A stretch of DNA of 64,000 nt from an uncultured Oscillospiraceae bacterium (lineage in GTDB: Bacteria; Bacillota; Clostridia; Oscillospirales; Oscillospiraceae). Both the position numbers and the translations under genes were made by a program. The notes beneath the pieces were generated by a model. The model was given only the letters and a program-made list of their open reading frames with translations, was not told where the DNA came from and searched no databases. Numbering within the stretch: the first letter of the stretch is position 1; every line of letters starts with the position of its first letter. Location of the stretch: NCBI GenBank assembly GCA_944385415.1, contig CALWXC010000012.1:1-64000 (forward strand), given 5' to 3'. Shown here in pieces: positions 33,878 through 41,914 of the stretch.

Positions 33878-34901
33878 TGATATCGTCCTTTCCGCCCTTG
33901 CTGATGATCAGCTCGTTCTTTTCCTCCAGGTTGCGGATGATGGTGACGATACGCTGCTGGGCCTCTTCCACATCGCGGATACGGACGTTGGTGGTGATCT
34001 CCAGATCGTCGCGGATGGTCTGGGCCATACGAGTGGACATATTGCTGAAGATCTTGTTGGCCACGTCGTTGTTGCTGCCCTTGAGGGCCAGCACCACGTC
34101 TCTGGGATCGCACTCCCGCAGGAAGCGCTGCACAGAGCGATTGTCCATGATCATGATATCCTCGAAGACGAACATCCGCTTGCGGATCTCCTCCACCAGG
34201 TCGGCGTTGTGGACCGTCAGGCGGTCGAAGATGCTCTTCTCGCTGGAGCGGTCCAGGTTGTTCATGATCTGAGCCACATAGTCCACGCCACCCACCTTGA
34301 CATTGCTGGTGGCCATAAGGTTGGTGAACTTCTTCTCCATCTCCGCCTCGATGATCTTCACCGCCGCCGGAGAGGCGCTCTCCATGTTGGCGATGTTTTC
34401 CACCACCTTGGTCTGGCGCTGCGAGTCCAGCTCTTCAATGACGGCCGCCGCCTTCTCCGGATCCACATAGGACAGGACCAGGGCGATGGTCTGGGGCCGC
34501 TCATGCTGCAAGGCGGCGTACAGGGATTTTTCGTCGGCCTTGTTGAGGAAGGCAAATTCCCGGTTTTTCAGGGACTTTGTGACCTTGTCCAACAGGCTTT
34601 CAGCCGCCTGACTGCCAAAGGCTTTTTCCAACACCGCGCGGGCATACTCCATGCCGCCCTCGGTAACCGCCTTGTTGGTCAGGCACATCTGATAGTATTC
34701 GTTGAGGACCTCTTCGGTGGTTTCCGCATCGAGGTAGCCCATCCGGGCCACCTCGATGGTCAGCTGTTCCACATCCGCCGGGTCCATGTATTGGTAGAGC
34801 TGGGAGGCCTTTTCAGCGCCCAGGGAGATAATGACTGCTGCCGCCTTCTGCTGCTGCGTCAGTTTCCCCGGCTCCCGGCCGGCTTTGGCGGCTTCGCTCA
34901 T
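33870..34901 (-). CDS. fliG: Flagellar motor switch protein FliG
   Basis: 343 residues. N-terminal KLTQQQKAAAVIISLGAEKASQLYQYM binds FliF; the middle has IALVLSYVDPEKAAAVIEEL; the C-terminal torque helix carries charged residues (RFLRECDPRDVVLALKG). The start overlaps the fliF stop (ATGA). Confidence 0.97.
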   Translation of the reverse strand: MSEAAKAGREPGKLTQQQKAAAVIISLGAEKASQLYQYMDPADVEQLTIEVARMGYLDAETTEEVLNEYYQMCLTNKAVTEGGMEYARAVLEKAFGSQAAESLLDKVTKSLKNREFAFLNKADEKSLYAALQHERPQTIALVLSYVDPEKAAAVIEELDSQRQTKVVENIANMESASPAAVKIIEAEMEKKFTNLMATSNVKVGGVDYVAQIMNNLDRSSEKSIFDRLTVHNADLVEEIRKRMFVFEDIMIMDNRSVQRFLRECDPRDVVLALKGSNNDVANKIFSNMSTRMAQTIRDDLEITTNVRIRDVEEAQQRIVTIIRNLEEKNELIISKGGKDDIIA

Positions 34902-36544
34902 TCCATACTCTCTCCTTCCTTCAGCCAATTCCGTACCATCTGCGCGGCGATTTCCGGGTTCTCCTCAGCGAACTTCCGTACATCCTTGCGCAGTTCCATG
35001 CTCTTCTCTGTCTGCATTTCCATAATATCCGCGCCTTCAGGCGTGGGTGCTGCCTCTTGCAGCATCTCTGCCGGCTGCTCCATCTCGGCAGCCAGGGCGG
35101 CGGCCTTCTTGCGGCGGTGACGGCGGATCAGCAGCAGCACCAGCACCAGAATCAGCACAAACAGTACCAGGCCGCCCAGTGCAGCATACAGAATCCAGCT
35201 GTCAATCAGCAGGCCGTCTTCTGTTGTGGTGTCTTCGTCGGTGTCAACCGGCGTGTTGTCTCCGGTATTGAACGGTGCAATCAAAATATGGACCTTTTCC
35301 ATCTGGTCCGCTGTGGTAATACCGGCAGCTCTGGCCACATGGGGATAGAGGTCATCCACATCCACGCCGCCGCTGACGGCTTCGTTGATGGTAACAGACA
35401 CCATCACGTCCGCAACGGTACCGCCTACGCGCTGCACCTGCTTATTCTCCTCGTCCACCAGGAAGTTGGTCTGGCCTGTAGAGCTGACAACGCCGTTGCC
35501 AGGCTCCATCTCGCCCTCATTCTCCGGATAGGTGGGAATGTCGGCATTGGTGTCTGTTCCTACCGTACCACCTGCCGTGCCGTTTTCATCGGCTTCCAGA
35601 CGGTTATCATAAATCTTTTGGCCAATAATACCCTCGCCATTGGTGGAGCCGTCGGCAGCCCAGTCCTCGGTGGAATAGTTGGTGGAATCGGTATATACCT
35701 TGTCCACATCCACGATACTGTTCACACTGACGCTGACATTCTCCGCGCCATAGATAGGCTCCAACACCGACAAAATTTTCTTTTCCAGGGTGTTGTTGAC
35801 CTGCTCCTCCAGCCGCAGCTTCAGGGCAGAGGAGTCCTCCAGATCGCCCAAACCGTCGTCTGGTGCGTATGTATTGCCATAGGAGTCCACAATGGTGACA
35901 TTCTCCACCTTCAACCCCTGGATGGCGCTGCTCACCAGATTACGGATGCCGTTCGCCATGGTTTCGCTGAGGGGCACGCCGTCCTTCATGGTCACCTTGA
36001 CGTAAGCGCTGGCCTCTACCACATTGCCGCTGTCGAGAACATAGGTGTTGTCCTCACCGGGTGTAAACCGAACGGTGGCGTCCTTGACGCCTTCCATGCT
36101 GCGAATGACAGCAGAAGTGCTGTCATTGAGCTCATAGAGTGCCAACTGCTGGCGCTCGGCCTCCGTGGTCAATGCGCTGACGTTATCCAAATAGGTGGAA
36201 TAGTTATAGGCATAGCCGGAGTTAACGTAACCCTGGGACACCAACTGGGCCTTCAGCTGGACCTCCTGGTCCGCCGGTACCATGATGGTGTCATCCTCCA
36301 CAATGCGGAAATCCGACACGCCATTTTCCGTCAGATACGACGTAATAGCAGTCATATCCGTCTGGCTCAGCTCCGTGAACAGCGTCGCGTAGGGCTGGTT
36401 CTGGCTGGCCACCACAACGGCGACAATGGCGCCGGCCGCAACCACCAGGACCGCCGCCGCCAGGATTTTCGTCCGCTTTTTCGCGCCTGTCCACAGCTGC
36501 TTTCCTTTATTTAAAAAGCCCTTTACCTTCTCTTGCACGGCCAA
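34898..36544 (-). CDS. fliF: Flagellar MS-ring protein FliF
   Basis: 548 residues. N-terminal membrane helix near 28-48 and C-terminal helix near 450-472 flank the ring-building domains (QPYATLFTELSQTDMTAI, AYVKVTMKDGVPLSETMANGIRNLVSSAI). The short cytoplasmic tail ends in a FliG-binding acidic segment. Uses a TTG start (GTG six bases later is possible). Confidence 0.95.
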   Translation of the reverse strand: MAVQEKVKGFLNKGKQLWTGAKKRTKILAAAVLVVAAGAIVAVVVASQNQPYATLFTELSQTDMTAITSYLTENGVSDFRIVEDDTIMVPADQEVQLKAQLVSQGYVNSGYAYNYSTYLDNVSALTTEAERQQLALYELNDSTSAVIRSMEGVKDATVRFTPGEDNTYVLDSGNVVEASAYVKVTMKDGVPLSETMANGIRNLVSSAIQGLKVENVTIVDSYGNTYAPDDGLGDLEDSSALKLRLEEQVNNTLEKKILSVLEPIYGAENVSVSVNSIVDVDKVYTDSTNYSTEDWAADGSTNGEGIIGQKIYDNRLEADENGTAGGTVGTDTNADIPTYPENEGEMEPGNGVVSSTGQTNFLVDEENKQVQRVGGTVADVMVSVTINEAVSGGVDVDDLYPHVARAAGITTADQMEKVHILIAPFNTGDNTPVDTDEDTTTEDGLLIDSWILYAALGGLVLFVLILVLVLLLIRRHRRKKAAALAAEMEQPAEMLQEAAPTPEGADIMEMQTEKSMELRKDVRKFAEENPEIAAQMVRNWLKEGESME

Positions 36545-36593
36545 TGCCCTCGCTCCCGGATCTTCAGATTCTTTCTACACGTTTTCGCTTCAC

Positions 36594-36902
36594 TTACATG
36601 CTGATGCGCATAACTTCACTGTAAGCGTCCAGCGCTCTGTCACGGAGCTGCACCAGCAGCTGCACAGACAGAATGGCCTGATTCTCAGCGATCACCAGTT
36701 CCGCCGGGTTGTCCAGCTGGCCGGTGGCTTCCAGATACTGCAGCTCATTTTTGGTGGCGTCAGTCTCTTTCACCGAATCAATGGCAGACTGAAAAACATC
36801 CGCAAAAGGAATCGCAGGAGCCTCGTTGTTCCGTGCAGCAGAGGACTCCTGTACCATATCATCGTTCCAAAGCGGAGCGATTGGGCTCATATGTACTTCC
36901 AT
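36594..36902 (-). CDS. fliE: Flagellar hook-basal body protein FliE
   Basis: 102 residues; AENQAILSVQLLVQLRDRALDAYSEVMRISM is the conserved C-terminal part. Joins MS ring to rod. Between flgC and fliF. Confidence 0.92.
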   Translation of the reverse strand: MEVHMSPIAPLWNDDMVQESSAARNNEAPAIPFADVFQSAIDSVKETDATKNELQYLEATGQLDNPAELVIAENQAILSVQLLVQLRDRALDAYSEVMRISM

Positions 36903-36935
36903 GTCTTATCTCTCCTATCTATGCGGCCTGTCAGA

Positions 36936-37391
36936 TCACTTGCCGATCTCCAGACCCTTAGCAGCCACTTGCTTCAACACGTTAAATGCGGTTACATTGG
37001 CGGAATACGCCTGATTTGCCGCCATGGCATCGGCCATCTCCTTGACCAGATCCACATTGGGCATCTCCACATACCCCTCGTCGTTGGCGTCGGGGTGGGT
37101 GGGGTCATAGACCAGCTTGAAGTCCGAGGGGTCCTCGGCAATCTCCGTCACCCGCACGCCGCCGGCCGGGCCGTCAGCCGAGGCGTTTCGTCCCTGGGCT
37201 CTGGCCATAGCCGCCTGGAAGGTCGTCTGGCCCTCAATGGCCTCCATGGTCACCGTCTTGCGGCGGTAGGGGCCGCCGGCCTCTGTTCGGGTAGTGTTGA
37301 TATTGGTGATATTTTCAGAGATCACATCCAGTCGCAGCTGTTGGGCCGTCAGGCCCGAGCCTACGATATTCATGGAACTCAAAAACGCCAT
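36936..37391 (-). CDS. flgC: Proximal rod protein FlgC
   Basis: 151 residues. Starts with the rod motif (SSMNIVGSGLTAQQLRLDVISENITNINTTRT); ends MADAMAANQAYSANVTAFNVLKQVAAKGLEIGK. Directly after flgB. Confidence 0.95.
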   Translation of the reverse strand: MAFLSSMNIVGSGLTAQQLRLDVISENITNINTTRTEAGGPYRRKTVTMEAIEGQTTFQAAMARAQGRNASADGPAGGVRVTEIAEDPSDFKLVYDPTHPDANDEGYVEMPNVDLVKEMADAMAANQAYSANVTAFNVLKQVAAKGLEIGK

Positions 37392-37404
37392 AGTCTATCG
37401 CTCC

Positions 37405-37794
37405 TTATCCTCGAATGGCAGTTCGCAGCAACGTAAATTCATTGGAAATGGAGTTGAACACATACTGCTGCTGATAACCGTTGCGGGCCAGCTCTACAGC
37501 CTGCTCCGTGATATTGACGCCGTTGCCATCGGCGCGAACGCTTTCCTCAGCCTGGTGAATCTCCACTTGCGGCTCGGCAATGGCCTGCCGTAGGGCCGCC
37601 GATGACGCGGTGTTGCTCTTGCCGGCAGTCTCTTGCAAAGCGTTGTCCAGGGCATCTTCAAAGGTGGCGTACTTGACCTGATAGCCCGGCGTTTCCACAT
37701 TGGCAATATTGTCCAGAATGCAGGTTTGCTTTTGCCAGAGATATTCCATGGAACGCTGCAACATCAGTTGCGTATTGGTCTGCAGCAGCTGCAT
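37405..37794 (-). CDS. flgB: Proximal rod protein FlgB (first gene of the long operon)
   Basis: 129 residues; IANVETPGYQVKYATFEDAL and the last helix NGYQQQYVFNSISNEFTLLRTAIRG are typical. Ribosome site GGAGG eight bases before the ATG. It opens the run of 31 minus-strand genes that continues to 11659 with gaps mostly below 50 bases. Confidence 0.95.
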   Translation of the reverse strand: MQLLQTNTQLMLQRSMEYLWQKQTCILDNIANVETPGYQVKYATFEDALDNALQETAGKSNTASSAALRQAIAEPQVEIHQAEESVRADGNGVNITEQAVELARNGYQQQYVFNSISNEFTLLRTAIRG

Positions 37795-38121
37795 TTTTCA
37801 TCCCTCCAATTTTTGGTAAAAATAAGGATTTTACAATATTCTAAACGAAAATACAGTGTGTATTATCCCTACATTCCATTCTCCATAACATTCTACTGCT
37901 ATGCAGCTAAAATTTCAACCCTTATTCTCGCATACCCAAAAATTTTATATTATTTTGTTATACACATTGTAAATTGTAAACCTCATCCTGTCAATCTGTT
38001 TATATAGATATTTTGTTAATGTACATATATTCAATTACCTATGTAAAATGGCCTGCGGCAGTGGTTGCTCCATAATGTTATCATTTCTCAGTTTTTTACA
38101 GGGACATTGTCAGTATCGCAA
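37795..38121 (-). other. AT-rich leader and upstream region of the flagellar operon
   Basis: With the terminator beside it this is a 449-base gene-free stretch, the most AT-rich in the window outside the glycan block. It holds one sigma-A promoter and about 165 bases of untranslated leader. I looked for a c-di-GMP riboswitch, as found before flgB in Clostridioides difficile, and did not see its conserved parts. No gene is seen in it. Confidence 0.6.
37966..37994 (-). promoter_or_regulatory. Sigma-A promoter of the flgB operon
   Basis: On the minus strand TTGACA, 17 bases, TACAAT: all six bases at -35 and five at -10. It is the best sigma-A match in the window and lies 172 bases before the flgB start. 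A second TACAAT overlapping seven bases earlier has the wrong spacing. Confidence 0.75.
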
Positions 38122-38168
38122 TAAAAAAATCAAGAAGTGTAATGATCTGGTACCATTACACTTCTTGA
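38122..38168 (-). terminator. Terminator of the SLH-protein unit
   Basis: A perfect 15-base stem (TCAAGAAGTGTAATG / CATTACACTTCTTGA, nine-base loop) followed on the minus strand by TTTTTTTATT. It isolates the flgB promoter from the upstream surface-protein genes. Confidence 0.9.
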
Positions 38169-38243
38169 TATAACACACTATTCAAAAAAATTTTTTCTGA
38201 GGAGAATGTGCTTTCGAGGGCATTGTCTTCCAATAAATGGGTA

Positions 38244-41200
38244 TTAAAGATCCAGCACTCTCATCAGCACCACAGCCATTTCCGCTCGAGACATATAGGC
38301 GGTGGGATTCAGCTCGCTGTTGTTGTTGCCAGTTAGAATACCATAACTGACCATAGTCGATACAGCGTCCACAGCATATTCCGACACATACGCTCCGTCC
38401 CGGAAGCCCTGAAGCACCAGCCGGTCACCGCTGCCCATGTTCCATCCGTCGGCCACCATGGCCCGTTTCAGGAACACCATGGCGTCCTGACGCGTCACAG
38501 GCGCATTGGGTTGGAACGTGCCGTTGGCATAGCCGGTGGCGATGCCCAATGCCTTGGCCGATGCAATGGCAGTGGCATAGTAGCTGCCTGCCGGCACATC
38601 CGTAAAGCCCGTACCAGACACATCAGCAAAGTCAAAGGCCCGGTCCAGCATCAGCATGAAATCGCCGCGGGAAATACTGTTCTGCGGGCTGTAGCGGCCG
38701 CCGCCGGTTCCCGTGACCACACCCAACTCATACAGCCGGTCGATGGAGGACACGGCCCAGGCGTAGTTGGTCAAATCGTTAAAATAGCGGGAGGTACCAG
38801 CAACCGGTACATTAATACGGATCTGTCCCTGGTAAGTATTGCCACGGCTGTCCGTGCCCGTATAGGTCACCGTCGCCAGCCCGCTGAAGCCCGCCGCCGC
38901 TACAAAGGTCACATCGGAAATCCGCGGGGAGGAGGAGGGGTAGTAGGACGTGGTGTTCTGAACGGCGGTGGAGCCGCTCTGGGAGCTGTTGTACTGGTAG
39001 TACAGCTTGCCCTGACTGGACGAAGGCAGCTGGAACCGCACCGAAGACAGGCTGCCCAATCCACGGTCGTCACAGGCCGTCATAAAGTCATTGCTCCGGA
39101 AATCCGCCACGCCGTTGGTCGCCGTGTAATAGATCGTCGACGGTCCCTGCGGCGCCTCTACTTTGATCTCCACGGTGCTCTTAAAGGACTTTCCGGCGGT
39201 GCTCCAACCGGTGAAGGAAATCTCAAACGTCCCGGAGTAGCCGTCGTCCGCTACAAAGGAGATCCGATCCAGGTAGGGGCTGGACGAGTAGTAGTAGCTG
39301 CTGTAGGACGATACCTTGCTGCCATAGCTGCCGCTGGTGCTGTTATAGTCATAGTACAGCACGCCGCGGGAGGAAGCGGGCAGGGTAAAGCGCACATAGC
39401 GCAGGGGATCGCCAGTGTAATATTCACACATGCGGTCAAAATCCACGGCATTAAAATCAACCACACCGCCGCTGCGGACCGTATAGGAGATCTGCTGTGC
39501 GGAATCGTAAACATCAATGGTGACCGTGCCGTTGAAGCTTCTGCCGCTGGAGGCCCAGCCGGTATACCGGATTGTGGCCGTACCGACGAAGCTGCTGTTG
39601 GGGACAAAGGTCACCTTATCGAGATACGGGGAGGAGTAGCGGTAATACTTCCGGCTGCTGGTCACTGCGCTGTCATACTTGCCGCTGCTGGTGTAGTTGT
39701 AGTACAGCGCCCCCTGCGAGGACGATGGCAGCTCAAACTTGACGTAGCTGAGACTGGAACCAGTGAGCTTCTGGCACTCACTGTTGAAATCCGCATCATC
39801 AAAGGTGACTTTACCGCCCTTGTACGCCGTATAGCGGACGCTCTCGCTCTCACTGGAATCCACCTGGATGGTAACTGTGCCGCTGAACTGGTTGCCCTTG
39901 GTGTCCCAGGCCCGGAACGGGATATCCACTGTGCCGGTATAAGACTCGGCAGCTGCAAAGGTCACGCGGCGCAGATACGGCGTGCTGTTGTAATAATAGC
40001 TGCGCTCAGCAGTGACCGCTTCACCGGAGCCGCCGGAGCTGCTGGAATAGTTATAGTAAAGTTTACCCTGGTTGGCAGGCGGCAGGGTGAAGCGGACATA
40101 GTCCAGCGTGTAACCGGTGGCATCACGACACAGGTTATTGAAGTCGCGTTCGTCCATGGTGATCCATCCGCCCTTGGTGATGGTGTAATTAATATCACCA
40201 TTACCGGTGGGTTTGGAAACCTGGACGCGTACGCTGCTCCGGAAGGAGGTGCCGTTGACGTCCTTGGCCAGGAAAGACAACACCACCTCACCGCTGTATC
40301 CGCTGTTGGGGACAAAATAGACATCGTTCAGGGCAGGGGAGCCGTTGAGCTTGTATTCCTTGTTGGCCTCCACCGGGGTATTGTAGGAGGCGCTGGCAGA
40401 GTAGCGGTAGTAGAGCTTGCCGCGATTGCTGTCGGGCAGGGAAAAGGAGACGCTGGCCAAGTCGCGGCCGGTACGGTTCCGGCAGAGACGGTTAAAGTCA
40501 TCGGCGTTGAATTGCAGCGGCTTGTTGGCGGCAATGGTGTAGACGATGTCCTCCACCTGGGCCACGGTGACCTCAATGGTGCCCTGGAAGAAGGTGGTAC
40601 CATTGGCATAGCCGGTGTAGGAAATGACCGCTGTGCCGCTGAAATCCGCCTTGGGAACGAAGGTCACGTCGCTGAGACCCCGCTGGGCCAGGGAGGGGTT
40701 GACATAGTACATTTCGCCCGCACCGACGCCAGAGCCGGTATCCGACTCAGACTGATAGCGGTAGTACAGAGTGCCCTCCTTGGTGGTGAGATTGAAGCCG
40801 CCCACATGGCTGAGGGACCGCCCCAGCACATCGCTGCACTCATTCTCGATACGGCTCACCAGGCTCGAGAAGGGCACAGGCTCACCGGCATCCACGGACA
40901 CCGTGATGGGATCGGCGACATTGCGTTCCACTTTCACCTCGCAGGTCGCGGAATAGGTACTGCCGCTGACCTTGGCGGTGATGGTGGCGGTACCCTCTTT
41001 GATACCATAAAGGTATCCGTTATTGACCTGAACCACCGACGTGTCGCTGCTGCTCCACTCAATAGTCTGCTTTTGCAGCGTGGAACCAAACACCTCATAC
41101 TGTAACGTGTAGTTGCCCCGCTCCCGGATCGTAACCTCTGTTTCTTTCAGGACGATGCCCAGCACCGTTACGGCACAGGTGCCCACATTGCTGCCGGATG

Positions 41201-41834
41201 TGGCGGTGATCTCCGTCTGGCCCGCGCTGACGCCGGTCAGCAATCCGTTGCTGTCCACCGTAGCCACAACGGGGTTTTTGGTGCCCCATGTCACCGTGGG
41301 AGGCGGATTGGTTTCCGGTTTCACCGTGGCATAGAGCTGGAGTTTGCCGCCCGGTGCAATTTCTGTGCTGGAGGGCGTTACGGTCACACTGGCCGGGTCC
41401 TCCGGCGATACCGTCACCTCACAGGTGGCAATTCTGACCAGCTTATTCCACCTTGCCGTCACCTGGATGGTAACTTCCTTGTGCTCCGCGTTGGTGGGCG
41501 CCACATCGATGGCAGTTACTGTGACTTTCAGCGGGTCAGCCGTGGGCGTGACCGTCACTTCGTTATCCCGGTTATCCACCACGTCCCATTCCACTTGGAT
41601 GTCCTTAGGCAGTGTGTCGCTGTTGACAGTATAGGATGAATTGTCACTCATTTGTACCGTTGCGGTCAGGTCTGTGGTCTGTCCCACTTTCATGGCCAGC
41701 GTTTCATTGCTGACCGTCACATTTTTTAAAGTCGGCTGGTCCGCAGCGGCGGCGGGCAATACAAACAGCTGCATCGGCAGCAGCGCCACACACAGCAGCA
41801 GTGCCAGCAATCGACTGCTCCACTTCAATTTCAT
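38244..41834 (-). CDS. Large SLH-domain surface protein with Big2 domains and six tandem repeats
   Basis: 1196 residues: signal peptide (LLALLLCVALL...AAAA near 8-32), an N-terminal region, two Big2-type Ig domains near 150-303, six repeats of about 117 residues (306-1008), and three SLH motifs at the C-terminus (from about 1012) that anchor it to the wall polymer. Each repeat has a DF-x2-x-C-x-TG-like start, LPxSSxGxLYYxY in the middle and a beta-sandwich end. Cysteines recur once per repeat. Probably an S-layer or adhesive surface protein. AAAGGAGGAAC ribosome site. Terminator at 38122. Confidence 0.9.
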   Translation of the reverse strand: MKLKWSSRLLALLLCVALLPMQLFVLPAAAADQPTLKNVTVSNETLAMKVGQTTDLTATVQMSDNSSYTVNSDTLPKDIQVEWDVVDNRDNEVTVTPTADPLKVTVTAIDVAPTNAEHKEVTIQVTARWNKLVRIATCEVTVSPEDPASVTVTPSSTEIAPGGKLQLYATVKPETNPPPTVTWGTKNPVVATVDSNGLLTGVSAGQTEITATSGSNVGTCAVTVLGIVLKETEVTIRERGNYTLQYEVFGSTLQKQTIEWSSSDTSVVQVNNGYLYGIKEGTATITAKVSGSTYSATCEVKVERNVADPITVSVDAGEPVPFSSLVSRIENECSDVLGRSLSHVGGFNLTTKEGTLYYRYQSESDTGSGVGAGEMYYVNPSLAQRGLSDVTFVPKADFSGTAVISYTGYANGTTFFQGTIEVTVAQVEDIVYTIAANKPLQFNADDFNRLCRNRTGRDLASVSFSLPDSNRGKLYYRYSASASYNTPVEANKEYKLNGSPALNDVYFVPNSGYSGEVVLSFLAKDVNGTSFRSSVRVQVSKPTGNGDINYTITKGGWITMDERDFNNLCRDATGYTLDYVRFTLPPANQGKLYYNYSSSSGGSGEAVTAERSYYYNSTPYLRRVTFAAAESYTGTVDIPFRAWDTKGNQFSGTVTIQVDSSESESVRYTAYKGGKVTFDDADFNSECQKLTGSSLSYVKFELPSSSQGALYYNYTSSGKYDSAVTSSRKYYRYSSPYLDKVTFVPNSSFVGTATIRYTGWASSGRSFNGTVTIDVYDSAQQISYTVRSGGVVDFNAVDFDRMCEYYTGDPLRYVRFTLPASSRGVLYYDYNSTSGSYGSKVSSYSSYYYSSSPYLDRISFVADDGYSGTFEISFTGWSTAGKSFKSTVEIKVEAPQGPSTIYYTATNGVADFRSNDFMTACDDRGLGSLSSVRFQLPSSSQGKLYYQYNSSQSGSTAVQNTTSYYPSSSPRISDVTFVAAAGFSGLATVTYTGTDSRGNTYQGQIRINVPVAGTSRYFNDLTNYAWAVSSIDRLYELGVVTGTGGGRYSPQNSISRGDFMLMLDRAFDFADVSGTGFTDVPAGSYYATAIASAKALGIATGYANGTFQPNAPVTRQDAMVFLKRAMVADGWNMGSGDRLVLQGFRDGAYVSEYAVDAVSTMVSYGILTGNNNSELNPTAYMSRAEMAVVLMRVLDL
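38808..40922 (-). repeat. Six diverged tandem repeats of about 350 bases
   Basis: These encode the six 117-residue units in the SLH protein. The shared core pattern is LP-x-SS-x-G-x-LYY-x-Y, then YY..S.P.L..V.FV...Y.G. Copies are diverged (recent duplication is not indicated). Confidence 0.8.
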
Positions 41835-41857
41835 GGCTCAAGTTCCTCCTTTGGAAC

Positions 41858-41882
41858 GCTGCCCCTGAGAATCAGGGGCAGC
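41858..41882. other. Strong hairpin between the two SLH genes
   Basis: GCTGCCCCTGA / TCAGGGGCAGC, 11 bp, loop GAA. No clear T tract follows on the minus strand (CGTTCCAAAGG), so it may be an attenuator or RNA-stabilising element rather than a full terminator. Confidence 0.5.
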
Positions 41883-41914
41883 AGAGGTACGGATTTATCC
41901 GGCACTTCCAAGCA

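Noticed and set aside
37795..37965. c-di-GMP riboswitch in the flgB leader
   Set aside because: I looked for the conserved GEMM-I parts on the minus strand and did not find them. A covariance model search would settle it.
38511..41105. 864-codon plus-strand frame opposite the second SLH gene
   Set aside because: Antisense shadow of a repeated, GC-rich gene; repeats give repeats in the shadow.
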